Shown in pieces: positions 8,225 through 19,421 of a stretch of 32,550 nt of DNA (the stretch's first letter is position 1; each line of letters opens with the position of its first letter). This DNA comes from Phoronis australis. Lineage: Eukaryota > Phoronida > Phoronidae. The notes under the pieces were generated by a model. The model saw nothing but the letters and a program-made list of their open reading frames with translations. It was not told the DNA's origin and did no database searches. The DNA is taken from contig NMRA01000930.1 of NCBI GenBank assembly GCA_002633005.1, positions 1 through 32,550 of the forward strand. Direction: 5' to 3'. A program made the position numbers and the translations under genes.

Positions 8225-9060
8225 TAGCCCAGTTGGCTGTTTGGTGTACCCACTTGGTACTTTATATGATATTTGCCCATTTGGCAGTTTGTACCCACTT
8301 GGTACTTGTTATTGAATTTGCCGCTTTGCTCGACCCAGTTGGTAGGCAATCGGCCAATACCCATTTGGTATTATGTACCCATTTGGTACTATGCTAACCT
8401 GTGCCACTTAGTATCCGATACTCAGTTACACTTTGGGTATCGGAAATGTGTGTGTTATCTCTTGTAATTAAGGAACCCATCTGGTTCCTTCTGTGAAATA
8501 TTTATTTGTAGAGCTGTGACCCTGAAATTCCCAATACAACTTAAAATATTTATTATTCTTTTTGTTTTATTTGTCCCCAATAATGCCCTTAATTCAATCA
8601 AAACAGTTAGGGACTTTGTCCTTAAATTGGGGGAGTTGCATGAACAAATCCCTACTTATTTTCAATAATTTTGATAATTCAATCTAGATTTCACTCTCGA
8701 TTTGTATCAAAGCCAAAAATTGGCGTAGTCATGAGACTCAAACACCATAAGATAGGACAATCGGTGTTTTGACAAACCTGCAAGTACGAAGTAAATTTGA
8801 GGACCTTAACTGAGTCCCTATTTGGGACTTTTTCACACAACCGGGCACTGGCTCCTGAAATATTTGTTTCTTTTTTGCCTTTTTAAAACTGTTTACTTTA
8901 TTATCATTTATTAACTGGTACGTTTGTTGTTTTTATATTATTTCGTTTTTGTTTAACTGCCTGTGAGATGTTCTTGAAGGTCTCATACTATTTATTACAA
9001 CCGGCGTATCACTGAGCAGCGACCGCGGGTGGACTTTGCAAGGAATGGCGGAAACCTTAA
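8225..9060 (+). mobile_element. Possible LTR-retrotransposon relic (LTR, PBS, leader)
   Basis: The left part (8225-8420) repeats a degenerate 13-15 bp unit, ACCCAYTTGGTAC, like repeated elements in an LTR promoter. Further right comes T-rich leader sequence, then at 8721 TGGCGTAGTC followed by ATGAGACTCAAACACC. The first ten bases equal the complement of the CCA end and acceptor stem of eukaryotic tRNA-Ser (5' end GTAGTC...), and the next bases partly follow its T arm, so it resembles a retroelement primer binding site. A start codon at 9044 opens only ten codons. No pol domains or second LTR follow, so this is at best a 5' fragment. Confidence 0.3.
8230..8400 (+). repeat. Degenerate ACCCAYTTGGTAC repeat cluster
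   Basis: Occurrences or close variants: TACCCACTTGGTAC (about 8248), GCCCATTTGGCAG (8277), TACCCACTTGGTAC (8291), ACCCAGTTGGTAG (8333), TACCCATTTGGTAT (8358) and TACCCATTTGGTAC (8376). The unit is nearly palindromic. Spacing is irregular (roughly 20-45 bp), so this is not a simple satellite. A separate 6-bp stem, GGAACC/GGTTCC, lies near 8472-8488. Confidence 0.8.
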
Positions 9061-12000
9061 CCCCACGCGTCCAGTAATGATAAGCTAGACCTTTGTCTTG
9101 CGTTTTGTTTCGGTTGTGTTTTATTATATTTTTTCATTTTCAAAATAAATTTCCTATGTGTAACTCCATATTGTATTTCGGGATTGCAGAAACATTGAAT
9201 TTTTGAGAAAAGTTACATGTAGAAGATCAACATAAAAATTAAATTTACAACCAAACTCTTTGAAACTCAGTGGCAACTAGGGACATGTTGTTTTGACGTT
9301 ATTATTATTCCTTAAATATATTTCATCAAACAATCTATACGCTACTTGCTTTTCAATCATTTTTATTGCAAATCCCATGCCATAAGATTTTAAAACATGG
9401 TGACGTTCTGTATAAGATGTAATGAACACATTCCGTTGGTGGAAACGTCCGTATGCAGTGTTACAGATTCGTCACGGGGAGATCCTTATACACAAGACTT
9501 TAATCTATAATGCAATGCAACTGATCATTACTTCTACATTGATACTGTAAATACTGTCAGTTTTCTCAACACATAATTTAGACTCCACTTAATTCTAGCC
9601 CTTTCCTTTAATGTCTCATGCCCATATTCCGGATAGCTGAATTTCTCAGTATAGTTACCCAGAATATTCATTATTTCGCCTGTACAGGGATATTCTGTGA
9701 TAGGATTTAGTATTTATTTTCCTTCTTCCGCAATGTTACAGATGGTAAACTTTTACTTGAATCGGAAGAAAGTTTATATTGTTTTCTCGGCCACTTCTAG
9801 CTCTGGCGTTATTAAAGAACAGACCCTCTTCAACCTCGTCGAACATACATGTATGGTCAAATAGTTGCTATGAAGACATTCTTAGCATGGTACACAATGA
9901 AATTATATAACAGCTTGTGAATGCACTCAATTCAGAAAGCACAAGTTTACGACAAATCACATTGCGAGTGCTACTGAGTTTTTCAACAAGGCATTTTTGG
10001 GTGCTAAAATATGTATTTAATGAAAACAAGTGACATTTGGTTAATGAGTGTTTTTGTCGGCAACTAAACTTTTTTGATTAAAACATTATCATGAGTACAT
10101 TTTCAGAGACTTTATATTTTGCCACATTGAGATATCGATATTTCCCGAAATACTTGACGTGTGGAGTGTTATCCGAGGGATTTTGTGAGGTACTATACAT
10201 GTAAGTCATCTTTGATGAAAAAGTCTTCAAGACTAACAATAGCGAAGACACGATTGTTGCTGTGTCTGGACCATTGAAATAAATATAGGTCCAAGGTGCG
10301 AGCCTTTTGCTGAATAGTTTAAGTCACTTTTCTATTGTTACGTTTTAAGGAGTATCAGAAAAGTTATAAATCTGACTAAAACTTACTCCTTGAAGATTAC
10401 CAGGGGTAGGTGTTTATAGTACAGAAAATGTCGCAATTCCCTCTTAAATGATAGCCATTTCCGATGCACAGACGACATACATGTACGCTATATCTCAGAA
10501 ATGACTGGTCGCATTCATATGAGACATTCAGATATCATGCTTCATGCACTCTACTCCAGAATACTGCAAGGAAATGTAAACAATCCACTTTGGTACGAGG
10601 AGCTATACAAGTACAAGATATATATCGTTTCCTTAGAAAAACTGAAGTTGCACGAAACCGAAACGCAGTTTTTGTGATCTCATCTTAAACAGAACTCAGT
10701 TATTTTTTATCACGATTTTTGGTCTATTATGGTGCTTCTACATGTACCACTGATTCAAGACATTGCTTCCACACACGCAGGCCTGAATGCATTTTCCAGA
10801 AAATCAAAAAACAATCACGTCTTTACTAGGTTAAGATCAGTAAGACCTGGAAAGGACATTGCAGGGTATTTACAAAATATGCTGATCGAACTGTAGACTA
10901 CTTCGTTATGCAAGACCTTAGAAAAATTTCCAATGTTGACCCATTTAGGAGCATGGTTCAGAGATGGCCGATTAGATTCAGGTGAGGGTTTTAGATAATA
11001 TGATTTATGCACTGTTCTCGGAAATAATGTGAGGAATTGTTTTCAAATTTTTCCACTTTTGCACGAGAGACTATCAGGTATTAAGACATTTTCGATATGC
11101 ATAAACCAAAGAAACCATAATTCAGAAAACTGTAACATCGATTTTAAGATTTTATCTTGAACATTTTCATCATATGAAACTTGGTCATGTAGTTTATCCT
11201 GTTATTTTGCTAGATATGTGCCTTTATTTTTTCTAAATTTTCCTAAAGTGTAAAGTGTGGAGTCAAAAATCAAAACTCCTACGCTTATTCATCACCGTGA
11301 ATTATGAATTATTAATTTTAGTAGAATTAGTACTGAATGCATTACATTTGCTATATTTGTTTTTTCTACACAAACCTAAATCGTTCGGATATTACTCAAC
11401 GTTGAAACAGTCGTTACAGTGTTCTACATTTAAATATCTGGTGATTGACGCCAGAGAATTTCTTTAAACCAAGCTCAGCCCCTTGAGCACCAAAATTCAC
11501 CAGAGGCTTGACGCCAAACCTGACGAACCGTCCGTCACGCTTCGAGTAAGCCAAAGTTTTTCACATTCTAGCTATTTGAGTAGAAATGAAAACCATGGGG
11601 CCTGACGGTTATGGGTGGTTCGGAGCTGTAGTTCAACGCACGGAAGTTTCCATAGACACAGGAAAATGCTGCCACTTACCGTTCGGACAAACGTGCCTCC
11701 CCCAGGGTATGAAAACGTCTTCATCGAACAAGAAGCAAATGACATTCGTTTGCATTCATGAGGACTTTGGTACCTGACACCATTTTTTCAATCGATATAC
11801 CTAACGAGCCAATTGAAACTGAGTAGCATGGAATCGCACGAAAGTGTTGACGTAATGCTACCTGTACCACTTAAACATCTCTGCAAGTTTGCGGGGACTC
11901 CTCAAGGTGAAAACAAAAACATGAAAGAGCGCCGAGAGATCACCAAGGTGTTTGACCAGCCACAGTGAATATGCACCAATGCAGGGACGCCTGCTGAAGT

Positions 12001-13246
12001 CCACTTGGAACAAAATGTCAGACTGCAATCGGGTCGTGGTGGCAAAAAGTGCACGCGCCTCCATCTCTATTTCACAAGGTGTATGAAATTTAAAAATATG
12101 AACTGTATACTAGAGCAAAGACTTCAAAATGATTTAATCTTGCGCAAGGTCCGATAAAACAGATTTCAAAATGATTTTCAATTGTTTTCAACTGCCACAA
12201 GTGCAATCGCTACATACAAAGTGAATACATCAAAATCAGCAATTTTCCCCCAAATCCATCATTGGCCTCGACTGCTATGAACTGAGACGCAGACAATGAA
12301 TTCACACCGCTTCTGATCAAAAAAATCAGTTGAAAGGTGGGTATAGATCAGACAGTTTTTACAAATCCAAGCTGCATGAATGTTGTCTGAATTTTTTTGC
12401 TTAGTTCCATTATCCCGCTTACAAGCCGTAAAAACGTTTAAGAAACGCCCGACTGAGCAAATGCCATTGATGCGTAGGCCTCACACGCACAACAAACATC
12501 AAGTTGACCGGCAAACAAACAGACAATTTTTATGAAATTGGGAGAGGTAAATTCAACCGTAGCTCATAAAACAGTGAGTGGCACACACATGGCTTTAACG
12601 TTGGCAGCGTAGACTAATTTTATTGCGGTCAAGGTAAGTTTCACAAAACAAGGGTTTATAGCTGCGTAACGGTGTTACAACTGTACATGTATGTGGTATT
12701 TGTAACAGTCTTTGATGAATTCATTGATTGGGTTGAAACGTGTAGTGCCTCTCTGGTGCAGAGTTCGTTAAAAACGATAGAACAATACAACTGATATTAA
12801 AATAAATGAGAAATAATACTCAATGTACAATTTATATCTAATATAACTAAAATAAATGTCAAATAGCAAACAGATACAGTAAAAGTATTTCATTCAATTT
12901 ATTACATATTCATGATACAATTTTGATAAATATGTTGAATTAATAGCATAAAGATATTATTACTCACTATCCAATTACTGATGTTTTGACTTTCAGTTGA
13001 GTAAGTGGCTCATTCAGTGCATCCAACACGTTTTAATAAAGTATATAGTAAACTATGTTGCGTAATGGACATTCATAGAATAGTTGTCGTGAGATACATG
13101 TAGCTGACCAGTACCATATATTGCAGACACAGTAAAGAATGTCTTACACTTGTGAACGTTGTTAGAGTTGTTTACTAGATGATTCTATCGCTGAGAAATA
13201 TCAACTGAAATACGACACAGTACTTTGTTCTAGTCACGTTAAACGA
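9061..13246. other. Long AT-rich stretch without a supported gene
   Basis: No exon or repeat family was recognised. Isolated TACATGTA palindromes occur at 9214, 9846, 10196, 10478, 10739, 12684 and 13095. A local rise in GC at 11470-12070 carries several overlapping open frames on both strands (for example 11858-12064 on the - strand, ending at a CAG/GTAGC donor-like site). None has a recognisable domain. Confidence 0.5.
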
Positions 13247-13284
13247 GTGAGGATAGCAATTAAGATTGTCCCAACAGTAATGAA

Positions 13285-13475
13285 GGCAAGGAAACTCACG
13301 CCTGGCTCACGCTGCGCTCGCGCTTCGTCCACACCTAACTCACGGCAAGTTCCGGGCTCAGTCACGCATACGCTCAAGCCAGGTTGTCACGATCGATTGA
13401 GGCCTGACTCCGGCCTATCTTCATATACGTACACGCCTACCCAGGCCGGAGGCAGCCCGGAAAAAGTCCAACAAT
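13285..13475. other. CpG-rich patch with repeated CTCACG motif
   Basis: GC and CpG are clearly higher than in the surroundings. The motif CTCACG or a variant recurs (AACTCACGCC, GGCTCACGCT, AACTCACGGC, CAGTCACGC). The open frame crossing it (13247-13516) is low-complexity in composition and has no known domain. It may be a promoter-like island or an eroded tandem repeat. Confidence 0.4.
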
Positions 13476-13519
13476 TCAGTGGCTGTACTGTAAATAATGA
13501 GGAACATCCAGCATAGGCT

Positions 13520-16253
13520 GAAACTGTCAACAGATGGCGTTTATCTAGTTGTAAACAGACAGTTTTAAATGCTAGAAACTTTTTGCACAATCATAATGAG
13601 AATCTTACAGGGTCGGGCGAACAAGAGTCCCCTGTTCACCCTAGAGTATACAGCGAATTCCTCGGCACATCAAAGGCTTCATAGCGCCTTTACAGGTTGA
13701 AGTGAACCGGTCACTATTCATGGGCTTGACCGAAAGTGTAGTGATGGAGATAATTACGGTTGTAAACAACGAGCATGTTTAGCGTGCTACATTCAAAGTA
13801 AAAAAAAGTAAAAAACGAACAGTGGGCAAGGCGAACGACCAAAATGAACGTTTATAAAATCGAAAAGTAAATCTTGTCAGTCTTCGAATTTCTGAAATCG
13901 ATGCGTTACAGGGCACCGAAACATTGGCGAACAGGATTTCTTGCACTACTAAACCACGCGTGTTATTTTGTGAATCGATGAGGACGGGTTAGCCACAATC
14001 TGGCTTAGGCTCACTTAAGCGTTGGCGTAACAAAACCCTAAGCGAAACAGAATGAAGTTAATTCCTGCCAATTTTTGTGGTTATCAAGGACACTAGTAGG
14101 TCAAAATTTGGATTATCTACCAAACACCGTAATGCATGTACAAACCTTCTTTATTACTGTACATTTATTATGTTCACAAACACCGCGTTACAGAGATACG
14201 TATGTGTTACATCTAACGTGCATCAACTATTGCAAGATGTAAATAAACAAGTTCATTTATAACAGAACATTTAAGCACTCCATTCACAAAGGAATCGCAC
14301 ATAGCCAAATGAATAATTATTGCATTGTCAAACAAAATGTCTTTCTACATAGTCCACCTTTTTCTAAATTTGTATAGTTCAAGTTCTTATGACAAATTAC
14401 TTTTTCTGTATTATGATATTCACGAATTTCATTTTCAATTATTGTAGTTATGTGTTTATTAATAAAACACATTCGTTATTTTCAACCCAACTAAATATTG
14501 GTAATGAAGGCATTTGGTTGAAAAGTTCTTCATCGATGCAGGCTACATCGTCTTGTGAGCCATGAAAGTACCTGGTAGACTGGTCCAGGAATCACGTGAC
14601 ACCGGAAGCCCACAACCATTGGAGTCATGGTGCTAGCACTGAGACACTTTGATTTGGTACAAGCTTCCCGGTGTCAAATTTTCAATGTTGACATCCCGTG
14701 AGGAGAAGGCCATGATTTACATGAGTGTTTACGACTCAAACGAATTTTTTCGATGATTTGCTGCATGCATCCACCAAATGTGGAAATTGCTACCTTGCAA
14801 TTTTTGTAGCATCGAGCCCCGATTTTCATCACGAGGGCATTACCAAGGAACGTAGCCAGAGGTTAAGCATGTTTTCCAGTACCATCCGCTCTGAAGTACT
14901 TTCTGGTACAGATAAGTGGCGATGAAGAGTCACTGGCCCCACGAGATTAGTATCCACTTTTTCATAAGTCTCCCATACTTAAATCACGCCATAAACCTGA
15001 GACGAATGTAAGATTTGTTTTCTCACATGACATTTTTGCCGAAAAACTTGAGGTGTATAAAACTTTCAACCACATGACACAACTTTTGTAAAAACACGCT
15101 TGCGCAATGTAAAGTAATTCAGTTACTTTTTGTTAATAGTTTTATTTTGAACTTAGCAATTGTAAATTGCATTCAGCTTTCGTAGCAAATATTCAAGTTA
15201 GGATCTGATAATTAGTCTTTGAATTTGTGTTATTAAAACTTAAAAAAATGTTCATAAATAACAGTCAGCAAGGCTTTCCCGCCCGTGGGCACCGAATTGA
15301 CCTTGAAACAGCACAGCTAGACAGTCCCACTGCGTTTCTAGATTTCTCCGTTTGAATAAACGTGGAGGTGGAATTTTCCGCCGACGATATGTCTGTTTAT
15401 GAAGTTGTTTGCATGTCCTTCCGACTGGCACTACGTACATGTACGGTTGCGAGAGACGATTTGTCAATCATAACCTTGCCACCTTTTCGGCATTGTTTGG
15501 TTGGCGCGTTTGGTTGTTTTAGTGTATTGGAGGCGATAAAATGTAAGGTGTATGAATTTCTACTTTGCACTACTTTGGTATTCGCCTATGTAGTATCAAA
15601 AAATTACGTACTCGATGTTATTAACCATTCCAGGTTATGTTGTGAGAATTAAAACTATGTCACTTACACATCCCTACAACCAGGTCTCAAAAGAACTTCG
15701 TTTCATTTGCCAAATAGAAAAATCCACAATATTTAGAGGCCATGAAAGCAATGCAGAAAATGATAAAGGTGATCATCTCTTTCAAGCATTCAACAACTTC
15801 AGTTTAATCCTTCAGTGCAATATTCAAAAACTCTGCTGTATAAATTATCTTCATTTTTTATTGCTACTGACAACATTTCTTTAAAAACGTTATTTCTCTG
15901 CCAAATACACTTGTCTGGAACGACTTCTGTTCTGTACGTGTAAAATCTTTTTCGGCAATTTTCAGGCCTTAATATTTTTTCATTTTTGAAGATCAAATTT
16001 GAACATCCATTTCACTTGAAGGAGTGTGCCAGTTCGTGTGAAATTCTCCATACTTATGTTGTAGTATTAACAGTGCAGAGAGCTCTATTTGGCGACCTGC
16101 AGTTCGTCGAAACGTTCTCTGATTTTGGTTCGCCACGAAGTATCCGGTATTGACATGTATTTCGCTTTCAAATTTGTGGAATCTTCCAAGCTTTAAACAG
16201 TAATCACTTTTTCACCAAACAAGATAACTTTGATTCACAATGATTTTATTGAT
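13520..16253. other. Unassigned stretch
   Basis: No gene is supported. A long inverted repeat sits at 14597-14676 and is listed separately. TACATGTA occurs at 15436. Confidence 0.5.
14597..14676. repeat. Inverted repeat, 13-bp arms
   Basis: TGACACCGGAAGC (14597-14609) is complementary to GCTTCCCGGTGTCA (14663-14676), with one extra base in the second arm, and 53 bp lie between. It could form a cruciform, or be the ends of a very small decayed transposon. No flanking duplication was seen. Confidence 0.8.
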
Positions 16254-16405
16254 GCGTGGGTTCAGTAGACGCTAGGACCTACGCTAGGACCTAGCTAAAA
16301 CCTAGTCAAAGTCACGTGTTCTCATTTAAAATGCACGGCAACATCTCACGTAATCTCGCGAAGTCTTGCTTTTTAGCGAGGTCCTAGCGTTACTGAACGG
16401 GAGGC
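16254..16405 (+). mobile_element. Inverted-repeat element B (MITE-like), copy 1
   Basis: 152-bp non-coding element. The left end reads GCGTGGGTTCAGTAGACG, and the right end, reverse-complemented, reads GCCTCCCGTTCAGTAACG. Both then run into GCTAGGACCT, giving imperfect terminal inverted repeats of about 25 bp. The core includes GTCACGTG, CATTTAAAATGCACGGCAA and CTCGCGAAGTCTTGC. The 12-bp unit CGCTAGGACCTA occurs in tandem near the left end. No target duplication is clear. Confidence 0.9.
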
Positions 16406-17710
16406 AGTACATCTGTCTCTCACATTACACTTCCGAGCACGTGCTCAATCGTTAGCAGAGAGTGAACAGACGGTAGTCGGAGTTGTTCGGCAAAAATTAG
16501 CAGGGTCCTAGCATGACGTACGCACGCTTCCTTCCTGTTAAGAACTGAACGGAAATTCGTCGTCATTGATTTATACCTAAATTTGCATTCCACAAAAAAC
16601 GCCGCAGTTGCGGCTTTTAGTATTCCGACAAATCTATATTTTTTCACATCGGCATCGCTGTACATGTAAACAGGAATGTACATGGTCTACATTTCTGCGC
16701 GCTTTCATTTACGAATGTTAGTAACGATGCGTAATTTGTGGAGGGCATTAATTTAGCAATACGGCATACAAAGTTTCTTTGTTTTTGCGAACTCATTTCC
16801 AATTTAGCGACGCCTGAGAAATTTGCCAGATCGCATTTGCCGAGACCTGAGTGGCGTCTAGTTGCATTGAACATTCCCCAATAGGGACTCAACTTAGTTC
16901 CCAAGACCATTTTTGTTTACTAGCATATGTTATGTTGTTCTATTTTTATCTTTATTATGAGCTACTCTATTACTTATGTTATTTTGTAACACAATATACC
17001 AATGGGAATAGCTGGAGACTTCACTCTTTCAATTGAAGACGAGGCATAGGTTCCTATTTATTTCCATTAATATTGAGATTTCAATTTAAAGATTACTGTC
17101 GATGTACTAAAGCTAAATAGACTTAGCAACGAATTGAACGAGGTATTAGAAAGTTCAGTCAATGTTTGCGCAAGTCCACAAATGAGGTGAAAACTTATGG
17201 AGCATTCAGTATTTAGATCTCTAGTTGGAATTGTTCCATGCAATATGCCACTGTTGTCTTAGTTTTTTGTCATTTTCCTTTACCTAACCAAGTCTATGAG
17301 ATTTCAAGTCACATCGTGACTTTGAATTTTATGAGCTTGCTTTGAAGAAATAACGAATTTTATTGCTTCTTTCCAAAAAGAGAAATGTACTACTTCCTAA
17401 CTCTAAGTGGAATAAATCAAAGTTGATTTCTGGTGGAGATGACGGATTTAATTGTGCTTTAAATTGTCCCATCCCTGCGTGATACAACAAAAGGAATACG
17501 ATCAATGTCAAAGTGGAATGAATGTTGCTATTTTTAATTCGATGTGATGAGAATCGTATAATTATGTATTCATTTCGTTTCTTGTGCGACATATCATACA
17601 AAACTGTCTCATCTTAAATTCCTGGAATGCTCAAATATACACAAAATACTATTCAATTATCTCTCTCTTTTTCGGTATCCGTGACAAATCTACATGTACT
17701 TGTTAAACCT
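16406..17710. other. Unassigned stretch between element B copies
   Basis: No exon or other repeat recognised. TACATGTA occurs at 16661 and 17691. Confidence 0.5.
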
Positions 17711-17862
17711 GCCTCCCGTTCAGTAACGCCAGGACCTCGCTAAAAAGCAAGACTTCGCGAGATTACGTGAGATATTGCCGTGCATTTTAAATGAGAACAC
17801 GTGACTTTGACTAGGTTTTAGCTAGGTCCTAGCGTAGGTCCTAGCGTCTACTGAACGGACGC
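17711..17862 (-). mobile_element. Inverted-repeat element B, copy 2 (reverse)
   Basis: Near-identical reverse-complement copy of 16254-16405 with the same 152-bp length. It starts GCCTCCCGTTCAG and ends CTGAACGGACGC. It differs from copy 1 at scattered positions, for example CGCCAGGACC for CGCTAGGACC. Copies 1 and 2 face each other about 1.3 kb apart and could pair as a large inverted repeat in DNA or RNA. Confidence 0.95.
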
Positions 17863-19270
17863 CTGGTTTTAAACAATAACGAATTGTCTCGTACTTCAAG
17901 AACAGAAATCAATTCAATTTTGAGTCAAGGCAAGACCACCTTCAAACGAAAGCGGAAGTAAGGTTTGTAGCCGCTTTAAGGCTGTAAACTGTGTTCCTTG
18001 GACGGTACAACGTTCCTCGGCGGCTTATTTGTACTTCAAAAAACGTTATCTCGTTGGTAATCTTTATCTGACTCGTTGAAATTGGTTACAACGAAAGGAC
18101 ATGAATTCCCTTGACTGAAATTACATGTACCCGGTATATGAAGCATTAATAAACCGCCAGAGTTCTGCTAGGCCCTACAAAACATTTCTAGTCTATTAAG
18201 AACAAAACGTGGACAATTTTAGAATGGTATTAATCCAAAGTAAACAGTTGTTTTTGACAAAATATTCTGGTTTGTTGAACCTTTAACAGTATCTGATCCA
18301 ACTAAAGTGACTTAAAGGAAATTGAATTGTCTGGCTTTGACCAAGCAGAACTTCATGTATAACAAAATCCGCTTGTTAATGTATATTATGACAAAATCCG
18401 TTGTCTGTCAGACATTCTCTGAAATCAAAGCTGTGATTTGACGAGATAAACGTGCCTAAAGTATTCTGCCGTTTTTTGCTTGGACGGTTGACTGCACTCA
18501 TTAAACTTACTCAATGCTAATACAACTACTCCCGCGATACAGGCGACTAAAGACGAAACAGGAATGAGTCATGCAACACGTTTAAGAAGTAAAAGAAATA
18601 ATTTGTGATGTCTCCTCCAATTATTAATTTTTGCCTGTTATTAAAAGTTACAATGTTCAGTACGCACTATGGCCATGTTTTTATTTCGCATGAAAATAAC
18701 AGCTTGTCCCAAATTTCCTTTTATAACCAAATTAAATGTAGAATTCTAATGTACCTTTGTCTCAACTGAACAGAAAATGAAACCGCTGGTTATCCCCAAT
18801 TAAAGTATCATTATCGCCGGGACGAGTGATTTGTTGAAACCAGCCATTACCGATCCGAACCGTGACCCTCGCGTTCAAAGCAAAACCCTATGTTGATGTC
18901 TCAATTGTGTCGATAAATAAGAGAGCGGTTAAACGCGTATTTGACATCGGCGAAAATATAAACACAGAACACAGCTGATTTTATTGTATTGCACCTGTAG
19001 TCGCACTAAAGAGCTTCAAATAATCCATCCTACCTAACAATAACCTCAAAATGCGTTTTTTCGGCCGTAAAAACGATAATGCACCTTAAAATGTCGGCTC
19101 AGTGACAATTCGTCTGCCAGACTTCCGTTTGTGAAATGAATTCTCTGTAGTCTATGGATATAAGGACAGAACAAACTTGCAGGACGAAAAAGGAGTTCAC
19201 ATAAGAGCAGCATTATTTTATACTCTGCATACAAGGATACCGACTCCGTTTTATCTTCCATATACAGGCC
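17863..19270. other. Unassigned stretch
   Basis: Nothing recognised apart from a TACATGTA at 18122 and a CpG-containing patch near 18810-18960. Confidence 0.5.
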
Positions 19271-19415
19271 AGTGGCGGATTTAGATGTGGACCAAAGGGG
19301 CCATGGCCCCCCTAAAATCCTCCCAGATTCGATTTGACAGTTCCTGAGTGCGAATGTCTGACGGGCAAAATCTTGCCCTGGTCTCCCCTCAATCAAAATC
19401 CTGGATCCGCCCCTT
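19271..19415. mobile_element. Small inverted-repeat transposon with CAGGCC target duplication
   Basis: The left end AGTGGCGGATTTAG and the reverse complement of the right end (AGGGGCGGATCCAG) match at 11 of 14 positions. Direct copies of CAGGCC flank the element at 19265-19270 and 19416-19421, consistent with a 6-bp target-site duplication. The interior carries GGGGCCATGGCCCCCC, a perfect palindromic core. Elements with GGCGGATCCAG ends and CCCC/GGGG-rich interiors are common in marine invertebrate genomes (recalled). Non-coding and non-autonomous. Confidence 0.75.
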
Positions 19416-19421
19416 CAGGCC

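Noticed and set aside
7793-8227. 144-codon open frame
   Set aside because: Composition follows the C/T bias of the stretch, and an alternative frame over the same bases is equally open. No domain.
11828-12064. Opposed open frames: a + strand 46-codon frame with good start context (11828) and a - strand 67-codon frame ending at a donor-like site
   Set aside because: Only one could be real, neither resembles a known family, and no partner exons were found.
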